DNA of 21,917 bases from Verrucomicrobiota bacterium (GTDB lineage Bacteria; Verrucomicrobiota; Verrucomicrobiia; Chthoniobacterales; Terrimicrobiaceae), in assembly GCA_026398285.1 (NCBI GenBank), contig JAPLTI010000250.1, positions 1 through 21,917 on the forward strand, given 5' to 3'. The position numbers were made by a program, and so were the translations under genes. Each line of letters starts with the position of its first letter. The first letter of the stretch is position 1. Shown one piece after another: positions 8,092 through 15,319 of the stretch. Below the pieces are notes generated by a model that made no database searches, had not been told where the DNA came from, and was given only the letters and a program-made list of their open reading frames with translations.

Positions 8092-9282
8092 ATGGCTCTC
8101 GTTCCCATTAAAATGCCCCAACTCGGCGAATCCATCGCCGAGGCGACCATCGTTCGCCTCCTTTTCAAAGAAGGTGACAGCATCCAAGCCGATGCCGATC
8201 TCATCGAGGTCGAGACAAATAAGGCTATGATGGCCGTCACCGCGCCCTGCTCGGGAGTGATCACGGAAATCCTCGCCGAAAACGGCACGAGCTACCCAGT
8301 GGGAGCGATTCTCGGTCAGATCGAAGTCAGTGTCGAGGAGGCCAAGCGCCTTGGTTTGGATGAACCAGAAAAGCATTCCCGCAAGCCTGCAAAGAAGCGC
8401 TCCGACACACCACCCGCTCCGCAAAAAGTGGAGCCAACCGTGCCTGGCGGGCTTCCAGTTCCAGCTCACGCCGGTGGAGTCACCTACCTTTCGCCCAGCA
8501 TGAAAGCTCGCATGTCGGAACTCGGCCTTCGCGCAGCCGATCTCGCGGGCATCGCGGGCAGTGGTGCCGGTGGACGCGTCACCATCGAGGACCTCGAGCG
8601 CTTCATGGGAAGCATCGAAAACAACAAAATCACTCCCGCCTCACCGATGCGGAAAGCCGTGGCCGACGCAATGATCCGCAGCTGGTCTCGCCCGCTGGCC
8701 ACAGTGGGAATTCCCATCCAGCTCGACAAGCTCCTCGCCCACCGCAAATCGCATCCTTCCAAGCCTGGCCCCGCGCTCTACGCGCTTCGCGCCCTGGCCG
8801 TTGCCCTGGGCGAGAACAGTGCTCCCGCAGGACGCCTTGTAGGCGAAAGTATCGTGCATCCTCCATCGGTGGACATCGGTTTCGCGGTCGAAGCCGACGA
8901 TGGCGTCTTGGTTCCCGTCATTCGCAACGCCGATCAATTTCCCCTCGATGACCTCGTTTCCCGTTACAACCGTCTCGTGGAACTCGCGCGCCAACGCCGC
9001 CTCCCTGCCGCCGACACTGGCGGTTCCATCGCCACCATCACCAACTACGGCACCTTCGGCCTGACTCTTGCCACACCGATTCCTCTTCCCGAACAAACCG
9101 TGCTTCTCGGTATGGGCGCTGGACAGACCGTCCCGAGTTGGAATCCCCAGCTGGAGGAATTTGTGCCGGTTGTGGAAGCCATGTTCACGCTCAGCTTCGA
9201 CCACCGCGTGCTGGACGGCGGTGCCGCCGGCCGCCTCCTCAAGCGTATCGCTGAGTTGTTGAACGCGCCCGAAACGCTTTAA
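8092..9282 (+). CDS. 2-oxoacid dehydrogenase E2 component, dihydrolipoamide acyltransferase
   Basis: E2 carries the swinging lipoyl arm and transfers the acyl group to CoA. Domains in order are: one lipoyl domain at residues 1-80 with the lipoylated lysine at K44 (EVETNKAMM; most homologues have ETDKA); a Pro/Lys-rich linker at 90-125; a peripheral subunit-binding domain at about 131-172 (SPSMKARMSELGL ... GSGAGGRVTIEDLERF); and the catalytic domain at about 185-396 with active-site H371 and D375 in DHRVLDGG. The 396 residues correspond to a single-lipoyl E2. The stop codon overlaps the convergent pyrC stop by 4 bp. No E3 (lipoamide dehydrogenase) gene is present in the window, so E3 must be encoded elsewhere. 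Confidence 0.93.
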   Translation: MALVPIKMPQLGESIAEATIVRLLFKEGDSIQADADLIEVETNKAMMAVTAPCSGVITEILAENGTSYPVGAILGQIEVSVEEAKRLGLDEPEKHSRKPAKKRSDTPPAPQKVEPTVPGGLPVPAHAGGVTYLSPSMKARMSELGLRAADLAGIAGSGAGGRVTIEDLERFMGSIENNKITPASPMRKAVADAMIRSWSRPLATVGIPIQLDKLLAHRKSHPSKPGPALYALRALAVALGENSAPAGRLVGESIVHPPSVDIGFAVEADDGVLVPVIRNADQFPLDDLVSRYNRLVELARQRRLPAADTGGSIATITNYGTFGLTLATPIPLPEQTVLLGMGAGQTVPSWNPQLEEFVPVVEAMFTLSFDHRVLDGGAAGRLLKRIAELLNAPETL

Positions 9283-10559
9283 GCCGCCAGCGTCCAGACC
9301 GTCTCGCCGCTTACGATGGTGCGGACGGCTCGGCCGCGCCAAGTATGGCCGTGGAAGGGCGTGTTTTTGGAGAGCGAGGCGGATTGGTTTTTATCAAAAG
9401 TCCAATCCAGCTTGGGATCAATGAGCACGACATCGGCCGCCGCTCCACTGGAGAGCGTGCCGCGATCCAGTTTGAGAAGTGCGGCGGGTTCTGAGGTGAA
9501 GAGGGCAATGAGGCGGGGCAGGTCGATCGCTTGCCGTTTCTGGACGAGGATGTCGTGGAAAATGGCGAACTCGGTTTCGAGGCCGGTGATGCCGAAGGGA
9601 GCGTGATCGATTTCGACCTCCTTCTCGTAGGAGGCATGCGGCGCGTGGTCGCTACACAGGATCGTCAGTGTGCCGTCGGCGATGCCTGCGATGATCGCCT
9701 CGATATCCTCCTGCGTGCGCAGGGGCGGGTTCATTTTGAAATTGCTGTCGAAGGCCGCGAGTGTGGCGTCCGTGAGCGCGATGTGGTGGGCGCAGACTTC
9801 GCCGGAAATTTTGATGCCGCGCGCGCGGGCCTCACGGATGAGTCGCACGCTGCCGCCGGAGCTGATGTGTTGGCAGTGGATCGGTGAGTCGCAGAGTTCA
9901 GCCAGCATGATGTTGCGTGCGACAATCATCTCCTCGCCGGCGCGGGGCCAGCCGGGCAGGCCAAGGCGGAGGCTCCACTCGCCTTCGTGCATGATGCCGT
10001 CGCCAACGATGGAGTAGTCCTGGCAGTGGTCCATGACGGTGAGTCCGAACATGCGGGCATATTCCACCGCGCGGCGCATGATTTCATTGTTCTGGATGCA
10101 ATGGCCGTCGTCAGTGAGCGCGACCACTCCGGCATTGAAAAGCGAGCCGACGGGAGCGAGCTCCTCGCCTTTCAGTCCCTTAGTGATCGCTCCGGTGCAG
10201 AGGACATTCACGCAGGCTTCGCGTGCGGCTTTTTCCTTGATCCAAGTGATCGTCGCGGCGCTGTCCGCCGAAGGATTGGTATTCGGCATGGCTACGACAG
10301 TTGTGAATCCACCGGCCGCTGCGGCGCGTGTGCCGCTGGCCATTGTCTCTTTGTGCGATTGGCCTGGCTCGCGGAGGTGGACATGGATGTCGATGAGACC
10401 TGGCGCGACGACCAGACCGGTGGCATCGATCGTTTCGGTCTCCTTGCCCGGAATGGGGTCGATGATTTTGCCGTCGGCCATCCAAAGGTCGGCGGTTTCG
10501 TCACGGTGGTTGGCAGGGTCGATGACGCGGCCGTTGGCGATGCGGGTGATTTTTTTCAT
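9279..10559 (-). CDS. pyrC: Dihydroorotase (class I)
   Basis: It interconverts carbamoyl-aspartate and dihydroorotate, the third step of pyrimidine synthesis. It is an amidohydrolase of 426 residues, the length of the Bacillus-type enzyme rather than the shorter E. coli type. Metal ligands are visible at H59 and H61 (HVHLREPG), D151 (TDDGH), H178 (MDHCQD), H231 (HCQHISS) and D304 (CSDHAPH). To my knowledge these positions coincide with those in the Bacillus enzyme. The start overlaps the pyrB stop by 4 bp (ATGA), so expression is probably coupled to pyrB. It is last in the pyrR-pyrB-pyrC operon. The stop codon is interleaved with that of the convergent E2 gene within a TTAA. Confidence 0.96.
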   Translation of the reverse strand: MKKITRIANGRVIDPANHRDETADLWMADGKIIDPIPGKETETIDATGLVVAPGLIDIHVHLREPGQSHKETMASGTRAAAAGGFTTVVAMPNTNPSADSAATITWIKEKAAREACVNVLCTGAITKGLKGEELAPVGSLFNAGVVALTDDGHCIQNNEIMRRAVEYARMFGLTVMDHCQDYSIVGDGIMHEGEWSLRLGLPGWPRAGEEMIVARNIMLAELCDSPIHCQHISSGGSVRLIREARARGIKISGEVCAHHIALTDATLAAFDSNFKMNPPLRTQEDIEAIIAGIADGTLTILCSDHAPHASYEKEVEIDHAPFGITGLETEFAIFHDILVQKRQAIDLPRLIALFTSEPAALLKLDRGTLSSGAAADVVLIDPKLDWTFDKNQSASLSKNTPFHGHTWRGRAVRTIVSGETVWTLAA

Positions 10560-11491
10560 GTGGGCACGCCGGCTCCTCCGGCGCAGGAGTAGAGGACGGC
10601 CATGCGGACCGCGATGCCGTTGGTGACTTGCTCGAGGATCACGCTCTGGTGTCCATCGGCGATGTCGCTGTCGATTTCCACCCCGCGGTTGATCGGGCCG
10701 GGGTGCATGATGAGACAGGACGGCTTGAGCTTTGCGGCGCGGGCCTTGGTGAGGCCGAAGAGGGAGACATATTCTCCCAGGCCGGGGAAGTATTCCTTGC
10801 GCTGGCGCTCGTGCTGGATGCGGAGGAGGTTCACGACATCCACTTCGGCGAGAATGTCGTCAAGGCGGTGGCTGACACGGACGCCGAGTTTTTCAAAACT
10901 TTTGGGGACGAGGGTCGAGGGTCCGACGAGGGTTACATTCGCACCGAGTTTCAGCAGGCCGAAGATATTTGAGCGGGCGACTCGGCTGAAGAGGATATCA
11001 CCGACGATGGCGATGTTCAGCCCCTCGATGCGGCCGAATTTTTCCCGGATCGTGAAGATGTCGAGCAGACCTTGCGTGGGGTGCTCGTGGGCACCATCAC
11101 CAGCGTTGATGATGCTCGAGTCGAGGCGCTCAGCGAGGAAGCGTGACGAACCGGGGGAACTGTGGCGGAGAACGATGATGTCGGCCTGAAGGGCTTGGAG
11201 GTTGAGGGCTGTGTCCTTGAGCGTTTCGCCTTTTTGCAGGCTGGAGGCGGTGGCCGAGATGTTCACCACATCCGCGCTGAGGCGCATGGCGGCAACCTCG
11301 AAGGAGGTGCGGGTGCGAGTGCTCGGCTCGACGAAGAAATTCACGAGCGTCTTACCTCGCAGGGCGGGCACTTTTTTCAGGCTGCGCTCGCCGACGCCTT
11401 TGAAAGCACGGGCGGTGTCGAGAAGGAAGGTGATCTCGGCGGCGGTGAGTTCGTCGAGTCCGGTGAGGTCTTTGCGGGTCCAGGTGCTCAT
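10556..11491 (-). CDS. pyrB: Aspartate carbamoyltransferase catalytic subunit
   Basis: It condenses carbamoyl phosphate with aspartate, the committed step of pyrimidine synthesis. The 311 residues match family length. The carbamoyl-phosphate loop STRTRTSFE is at residues 57-65, with K87 in SSLQKGET as the second phosphate/substrate loop. HPTQGLLD is at 137-144. GDILFSRVARSN and the C-terminal MHPGPINRGVEI with its substrate-binding Arg are also present. No regulatory subunit gene pyrI is seen, fitting control through PyrR rather than allostery. It overlaps pyrR upstream and pyrC downstream by 4 bp each. No Shine-Dalgarno is visible, consistent with translational coupling. Confidence 0.97.
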   Translation of the reverse strand: MSTWTRKDLTGLDELTAAEITFLLDTARAFKGVGERSLKKVPALRGKTLVNFFVEPSTRTRTSFEVAAMRLSADVVNISATASSLQKGETLKDTALNLQALQADIIVLRHSSPGSSRFLAERLDSSIINAGDGAHEHPTQGLLDIFTIREKFGRIEGLNIAIVGDILFSRVARSNIFGLLKLGANVTLVGPSTLVPKSFEKLGVRVSHRLDDILAEVDVVNLLRIQHERQRKEYFPGLGEYVSLFGLTKARAAKLKPSCLIMHPGPINRGVEIDSDIADGHQSVILEQVTNGIAVRMAVLYSCAGGAGVPT

Positions 11492-12051
11492 GGTTTGATG
11501 ACGACGACCGAGTCGGGCACGCCGTCGAGATTTTCGAAGCGGACGCGGATTTTTTCCTCCCGCGAGGTCGGGAGGTTTTTGCCAACATAATCGGGCCGGA
11601 TGGGAAGTTCCCGGTGGCCGCGATCCACCAGCACGGCGAGTTGGATTGTGGAGGGCCGCCCGAACGAGGCTAAGGCGTCGAGCGCGGCGCGCGTCGTGCG
11701 GCCGGTGAAAAAAACATCATCGACAAGAACAAGCGGGCGGGCGTCGAGGTCCACCGGCAAGTCGGTGACTTCGAGCGCAGTCACCTTGCCACGGGTCGAT
11801 AGGTCGTCCCGGTGCATCGAGATGTCCAGCGTCCCCAAATAGGGACGCACACCTTCGATTTTCTCGATGTGGTCGGCGAGGCGCCGGGCCACCTCCACAC
11901 CACGCGTGGGGATTCCCGCAAGAACGATGCGGTTGGTCGAGTCGTGGCGCTCGACGATCTCGTGGGCCATGCGGCGAATGGCCTTTTCGATGGCCTCGCT
12001 GTCCATGGCTGTCTTGGGGGTGTTATCGGATGTGTTTGGTTCCGCAGTCAT
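11488..12051 (-). CDS. pyrR: Bifunctional pyr operon regulator / uracil phosphoribosyltransferase
   Basis: PyrR senses UMP/UTP, binds a hairpin in pyr mRNA and also has uracil phosphoribosyltransferase activity. The 187 residues include the PRPP-binding signature LVLVDDVFFTGRT at 107-119 and the family sequences GIPTRGVEVARRL (46-58) and DISMHRDDL (76-84). The start at 12051 is preceded by AAGGA, one of the few clear Shine-Dalgarno sequences in this window. An ATG 45 bp further in (12006) lacks one and would leave the usual helical start intact, so I prefer 12051; residues 1-15 are then a short non-conserved extension. It heads the pyrRBC operon, and its own leader carries a PyrR-type hairpin at 12060-12077. 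Confidence 0.96.
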   Translation of the reverse strand: MTAEPNTSDNTPKTAMDSEAIEKAIRRMAHEIVERHDSTNRIVLAGIPTRGVEVARRLADHIEKIEGVRPYLGTLDISMHRDDLSTRGKVTALEVTDLPVDLDARPLVLVDDVFFTGRTTRAALDALASFGRPSTIQLAVLVDRGHRELPIRPDYVGKNLPTSREEKIRVRFENLDGVPDSVVVIKP

Positions 12052-12059
12052 TTTCCTTC

Positions 12060-12077
12060 GCGGCCTCGCGGGACCGC
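12060..12077 (-). promoter_or_regulatory. PyrR-binding RNA hairpin in front of the pyrR start
   Basis: In the minus-strand transcript, GCGGUC-CCGCGA-GGCCGC forms a 6-bp stem (one U-G pair) closed by the hexaloop CCGCGA. The known PyrR recognition consensus is ARUCCNGNGAGGYU. The segment at 12075-12062 matches it at 12 of 14 positions, including the whole core UCCNGNGAGG. The hairpin ends one base before the AAGGA Shine-Dalgarno of pyrR (12058-12054), which is 3 bases from the ATG. This placement suggests that PyrR blocks ribosome access, not that it controls a terminator. Confidence 0.75.
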
Positions 12078-12101
12078 CTTAAAGGGCAGGCTGTTGGTTT
12101 T

Positions 12102-12332
12102 TCAGGCTGGAGCCGTGTTTTGCTCTTTGAGTGATTTTGCGCGATTGCTTCTCCAACTGGAGCGATATTTTAAAATCCAGTCGAGCAGGGCTTTTTCAAA
12201 TCCAATATCTCGGCCGATCTTTTCGCTTTCGATCCATTTGTGGCGTAAGATTTCATCTCGTTCTGCGAGGAATTCTTTATACAGGACGGAGTTTGTGACT
12301 AAATCTGTCGATTCTGTTTGAGGAGGATTCAT
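12102..12332 (-). CDS. Small conserved-looking protein of unknown function (76 aa)
   Basis: A 76-residue hydrophilic protein with no signal peptide or membrane segment. The middle (FLAERDEILRHKWIESEK, then IGRDIGFEKALLDWILKYR) is amphipathic, helical and rich in Trp and charged residues. It has the feel of a family domain I have seen in short bacterial proteins, but I cannot name it with confidence. It lies 50 bp upstream of pyrR in the same direction, and the PyrR-type hairpin lies in that gap, so it may be the first gene of the pyr transcript or simply a neighbour. A TTGACA box lies about 40 bp upstream of the ATG. The Shine-Dalgarno is weak (AGAG). Confidence 0.7.
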   Translation of the reverse strand: MNPPQTESTDLVTNSVLYKEFLAERDEILRHKWIESEKIGRDIGFEKALLDWILKYRSSWRSNRAKSLKEQNTAPA

Positions 12333-12349
12333 TGATCTCTGTGCTTAAT

Positions 12350-12376
12350 AGGCTACTGGGTGGGGTGGTTTGTCAA
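12350..12376 (-). promoter_or_regulatory. Candidate promoter for the small gene and possibly pyrRBC
   Basis: A perfect TTGACA (-35) reads on the minus strand at 12376-12371. TAGCCT follows at 12355-12350 with a 15-bp spacer. An 18-bp spacer would put CCTATT at 12352-12347 in the -10 position. The spacer is rich in C on this strand. TAGCCT also occurs as the -10-like box before the first bactofilin gene. The start codon of the small gene is 17-20 bp further on. Confidence 0.4.
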
Positions 12377-12533
12377 ATCTTATTCTGGGGTGGTTAAATC
12401 AACTGGTCACAATCTGTAGTATGATCTTTGCTGGAAATGCAGAGATATAACACAAGCTGTGGGCCGATTTGATGGGATTAGCCATTCAGAAATCTGATCT
12501 TGGCGAGGGATTTGACAAGGTCGTGTGTAGGAC

Positions 12534-12551
12534 GTTCGATTTTTTTCGAAC
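12534..12551 (+). promoter_or_regulatory. Dyad with T-rich loop upstream of rarA
   Basis: GTTCGA (12534-12539) and TCGAAC (12546-12551) form a perfect inverted repeat around six T. It lies 57 bp before the rarA GTG start and 17 bp after a TTGACA at 12512-12517. It could be a repressor operator or a leader hairpin. The rest of the roughly 275-bp interval 12333-12607 holds no ORF or RNA gene that I can see. Confidence 0.35.
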
Positions 12552-12607
12552 AAGACTGGGATTTTTCATTGGAGAGGCTGGATGATTGCAGGAAGGTATC
12601 TGGCATT

Positions 12608-13951
12608 GTGGATGATTTTTTTTCTCAAAAAACACCCGACCTTCCCTCGGATGCGCCGCTGGCCACGCGAATGCGTCCGCGCACGCTGGACGAGTATTGT
12701 GGCCAGCAGCATCTTCTCGCACCGGGTAAACTTCTGCGGCGTGCGATCGAGGCGGATCGCATTTCCTCGCTGATCCTCTTCGGGCCGCCAGGAACCGGCA
12801 AAACAACGCTGGCGCAGGTCATCGCGGGGGCCACGGCATCGCGCTTCGAGCGCTTGAGCGGGGTGGAGAGCAATGTGGCGGATATACGCCGCGTGGTTGC
12901 GGTTGCGGCATCCCGGCGTGGAAATGGTGCGCGGACGATTCTTTTTGTGGATGAAATCCACCGTTTCAACAAGGCCCAGCAGGATGTGTTGCTGCCTGAA
13001 GTCGAGAATGGCGTGGTGCGGCTCATCGGGGCGACGACGCAGAACCCGTTTTTCAGCATCAATAGTGCGTTGATTTCCCGCTCCCAGATCTTTGAACTTC
13101 GCCCGTTGGGCGAGGACGATCTTTTGGTTTTGATCGAACGCGCGCTTGGAGATGTGGAGCGCGGGTTGGGCAGGATGCGTGTTCGAATTGCGCCGGATGC
13201 CGCAGCGCTTCTTGCCAAGCTGAGTGACGGAGACGCGCGAAAATGCCTGAACGCTCTGGAGATTGCCGCCCTCACGACGCCGCCACTGGAAGATGGCTCC
13301 GTCCAGATTGATCTCGCGGCAGCGCAGGAGAGCATCCAGAAAAAAGCCGTGGTCTATGACGGCACGGGGGATGACCATTACGATACGATCAGCGCATTCA
13401 TCAAAAGCATTCGGGGCAGCGACCCGGACGCCGCCATTTACTGGTTGGCGAAAATGCTGCACGCCGGCGAGGAGGTGCGATTCATCACACGGCGGCTGGT
13501 CATTTGTGCCAGCGAGGATATTGGATTGGCGGACTCCAACGCGTTGCTGGTCGCTCAGGCTGCGGCTCAGGCGGTCGAGTTCATCGGGCTGCCCGAGGCG
13601 AATTTGCTGCTCGCCCACGCGACGCTTTATCTTGCTACCGCGCCTAAGAGCAACAGCGCGACCCTAGCGATCGGCCAGGCTTCCGCCGAAGTGCGGGAAG
13701 GCAGGACACTGGCCGTGCCGGAACACTTGCGCGACGGGCACTACAAAGGCTCGGAGCGGCTTGGGCACGGAAAGGGCTACCTTTACAGCCACGATTTCGA
13801 GGGATCCTATGTGCCCCAAGCCTACCTGCCCGAGGGGCGAAGATTTTATACTCCCACGGAAAACGGACTCGAAAAACGCATCAAGGAGCGTCTCGACCAC
13901 TGGCGCTCCCTTTTCGAGTCTCAACAAAAACAGGGCGCCCGAAAATCGTAG
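12608..13951 (+). CDS. rarA: Replication-associated recombination protein A (AAA+ ATPase RarA/MgsA)
   Basis: RarA acts at stalled replication forks, is related to the clamp loader and eukaryotic WRNIP1, and interacts with SSB. I start it at GTG 12608, giving MDDFFSQKTPDLPSDAPLA and 447 residues, the usual length and a typical N-terminus. The start has AGGAAGG at 12590-12596 upstream. An in-frame TTG at 12500 would add 36 residues unlike the family. Domains are: APLATRMRPRTLDEYCGQQHLL at the front; Walker A GPPGTGKTT at 59-67; Walker B LFVDEIHRF near 112-120; sensor-1-type GATTQNPFFSIN; then the C-terminal tetramerisation region ending in GHYKGSERLGHGKGYLYSHDFEG. The stop codon lies within the terminator hairpin. 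It converges on the aminotransferase gene. Confidence 0.95.
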   Translation: MDDFFSQKTPDLPSDAPLATRMRPRTLDEYCGQQHLLAPGKLLRRAIEADRISSLILFGPPGTGKTTLAQVIAGATASRFERLSGVESNVADIRRVVAVAASRRGNGARTILFVDEIHRFNKAQQDVLLPEVENGVVRLIGATTQNPFFSINSALISRSQIFELRPLGEDDLLVLIERALGDVERGLGRMRVRIAPDAAALLAKLSDGDARKCLNALEIAALTTPPLEDGSVQIDLAAAQESIQKKAVVYDGTGDDHYDTISAFIKSIRGSDPDAAIYWLAKMLHAGEEVRFITRRLVICASEDIGLADSNALLVAQAAAQAVEFIGLPEANLLLAHATLYLATAPKSNSATLAIGQASAEVREGRTLAVPEHLRDGHYKGSERLGHGKGYLYSHDFEGSYVPQAYLPEGRRFYTPTENGLEKRIKERLDHWRSLFESQQKQGARKS

Positions 13952-13964
13952 CGCCCTGTTTTTT
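13927..13964. terminator. Bidirectional intrinsic terminator between rarA and the aminotransferase gene
   Basis: Perfect 12-bp arms, AAAACAGGGCGC at 13927-13938 and GCGCCCTGTTTT at 13951-13962, flank a 12-base loop and are followed by six T in all (13959-13964). On the minus strand the A-rich left side gives a matching T run. It therefore serves both convergent genes. The left arm lies in the last codons of rarA and the rarA TAG (13949-13951) touches the right arm. Confidence 0.85.
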
Positions 13965-13978
13965 AAAATGCCGGAATT

Positions 13979-15142
13979 TTAGAGTGTCTTGCAGAACTCT
14001 TCGATGCGATCGAGGCCGGATTTGATCACGTCGAGGCTCGTGGCGTAGCTGAGACGCACTGTGCGGTCGTCACCGAAGGCGATGCCGGGAACGATCGCCA
14101 CATTGGCTTTTGTCAGGAGGCGGTCGGCAAAGTTTTGGGATTTCAGGCCGAGAGCGCTGATATTTGCGAGGACATAGAATGCGCCTTGAGGACGGACGGC
14201 CGAGATGCCGGAAATCTGCGTGAGACGCTCAAACATGTATTGGCGGCGGATATCGAATTCGTCACGCATGTCGCTTACGCATTGCTGATCGCCAGTGAGG
14301 GCTGCGAGGCCGCCGTATTGAGCGAATGAGCAAGGGTTTGATGTCATGTGGCTTTGCATGGAATCAATCGCGCGGGCGATTGGCTCCGGAGCGGCCAGGT
14401 AGCCGAGGCGCCATCCGGTCATGGAATAGGCCTTGCTGAAGCCGTTGACCGTGATTGTGAGGTCGTAGGCTTCTGGAGAGATCGAAGCGATGCTGATGTG
14501 CTCTGCGCCATCGTAAGTGAGTTTTTCGTAGATTTCGTCGGAGAGGATGAAGATGTCCTCCTCGGCGGCGACTTCGGCAAGAGCCTTGAGCTCCTCGCGG
14601 GTGTAGATCGATCCGGTCGGATTGCCTGGCGAATTGATGATGATCATCTTCGTCCGTGGCGACATGGCGTTTTCGAAATCCTCGGCCGTGATCTTCCAGT
14701 TGTTCTCTTGGGTGGTCTGGACAAAAACGGGCTCGCCACCGACAAGGCGAACCATCTCGGGATAGCTCAGCCAGTATGGTGCGGGAATGATCACCTCGTC
14801 GCCTTCGTTCACGACGGCGGCGATGGCATTGAAGCACGAGTGCTTGGCGCCACTGCTCACAACCACTTGGCTGGGCTTGTAATCGAGGCCGTTGTCTTTG
14901 AGAAATTTTTGGGAAATCGCCTGGCGGAGTTCAGGAATGCCAGAGCTGGGGGTGTATTTGGTGCGACCATCTTGGAGGGCCTTGATAGCGGCCGCCTTGA
15001 TGTGTTCCGGAGTGTCCATGTCAGGCTCTCCAGCGCCGAAGCCGTAGACTTCGATGCCTTCGGCTTTCATGGCCTTGGCCTTGCTGTCAACGGCAAGCGT
15101 GAGGGATGGTGTGAGTTGTTGAAGTCTGGTCGCAGTTTCCAT
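13979..15142 (-). CDS. aspC: Pyridoxal-phosphate aminotransferase, class I, aspartate aminotransferase type
   Basis: It probably transfers the amino group between aspartate and 2-oxoglutarate; some members of this subgroup also accept prephenate. Hallmarks are N174 in INSPGNPTG, SDEIYEKL near 201-208, and the PLP-binding K237 in NGFSKAYSMTGWRLGY. The length is 387 residues from the ATG at 15142, which begins METATRLQQLTPS, as in Bacillus/Thermus-type (I-gamma) aspartate aminotransferases. An upstream in-frame ATG at 15214 adds 24 residues unlike the family and would run over the likely promoter. No Shine-Dalgarno is seen. The gene is divergent from the first bactofilin gene and shares a terminator with rarA. 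The exact substrate is inferred from family resemblance only. Confidence 0.92.
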   Translation of the reverse strand: METATRLQQLTPSLTLAVDSKAKAMKAEGIEVYGFGAGEPDMDTPEHIKAAAIKALQDGRTKYTPSSGIPELRQAISQKFLKDNGLDYKPSQVVVSSGAKHSCFNAIAAVVNEGDEVIIPAPYWLSYPEMVRLVGGEPVFVQTTQENNWKITAEDFENAMSPRTKMIIINSPGNPTGSIYTREELKALAEVAAEEDIFILSDEIYEKLTYDGAEHISIASISPEAYDLTITVNGFSKAYSMTGWRLGYLAAPEPIARAIDSMQSHMTSNPCSFAQYGGLAALTGDQQCVSDMRDEFDIRRQYMFERLTQISGISAVRPQGAFYVLANISALGLKSQNFADRLLTKANVAIVPGIAFGDDRTVRLSYATSLDVIKSGLDRIEEFCKTL

Positions 15143-15193
15143 GAAAAAGAATTGTTTTGTTTTCTGTGTCGCGCAGTCGCGCGAGCGGGGCAA

Positions 15194-15221
15194 AGTATCG
15201 GTTCGCCGCGCCATGCGTCAA
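15194..15221 (-). promoter_or_regulatory. Candidate promoter of the aminotransferase gene
   Basis: Minus strand: TTGACG at 15221-15216 (-35, five of six) and GATACT at 15199-15194 (-10, four of six) with a 16-bp spacer. A leader of about 45 bases would follow. It contains the perfect inverted repeat TCGCGC-AGTC-GCGCGA at 15169-15184 before the ATG at 15142. Confidence 0.5.
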
Positions 15222-15279
15222 CAAACAACTTTCGCACCCTGCATTCAAAAATGGCCCGTCTTTTCAAATGCTCAGGACA

Positions 15280-15309
15280 TTGACCACCGCGCGAAAAAGT
15301 GTGTAGCCT
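15280..15309 (+). promoter_or_regulatory. Candidate promoter of the bactofilin pair
   Basis: TTGACC at 15280-15285 (five of six to -35) and TAGCCT at 15304-15309 with an 18-bp spacer. The bactofilin ATG is 10 bp after the -10 box, so the mRNA would begin at or within a few bases of the start codon. Confidence 0.45.
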
Positions 15310-15319
15310 GCCTCGCAAC

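Noticed and set aside
12534..12551. LexA (SOS) box upstream of rarA
   Set aside because: The half-site distance does not match the LexA motifs I know, including the one I recall for Verrucomicrobia. Kept only as an unassigned dyad.
12500..12607. N-terminal extension of rarA from a TTG at 12500
   Set aside because: The extra 36 residues are unlike RarA. The GTG at 12608 gives the family start and length and has AGGAAGG upstream.
12566..13618. 350-codon minus-strand ORF opposite rarA
   Set aside because: Antisense shadow of a gene with intact Walker motifs.
14348..15283. 311-codon plus-strand ORF opposite the aminotransferase gene
   Set aside because: Antisense shadow of a clear PLP enzyme. 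High GC third positions open the opposite frame.
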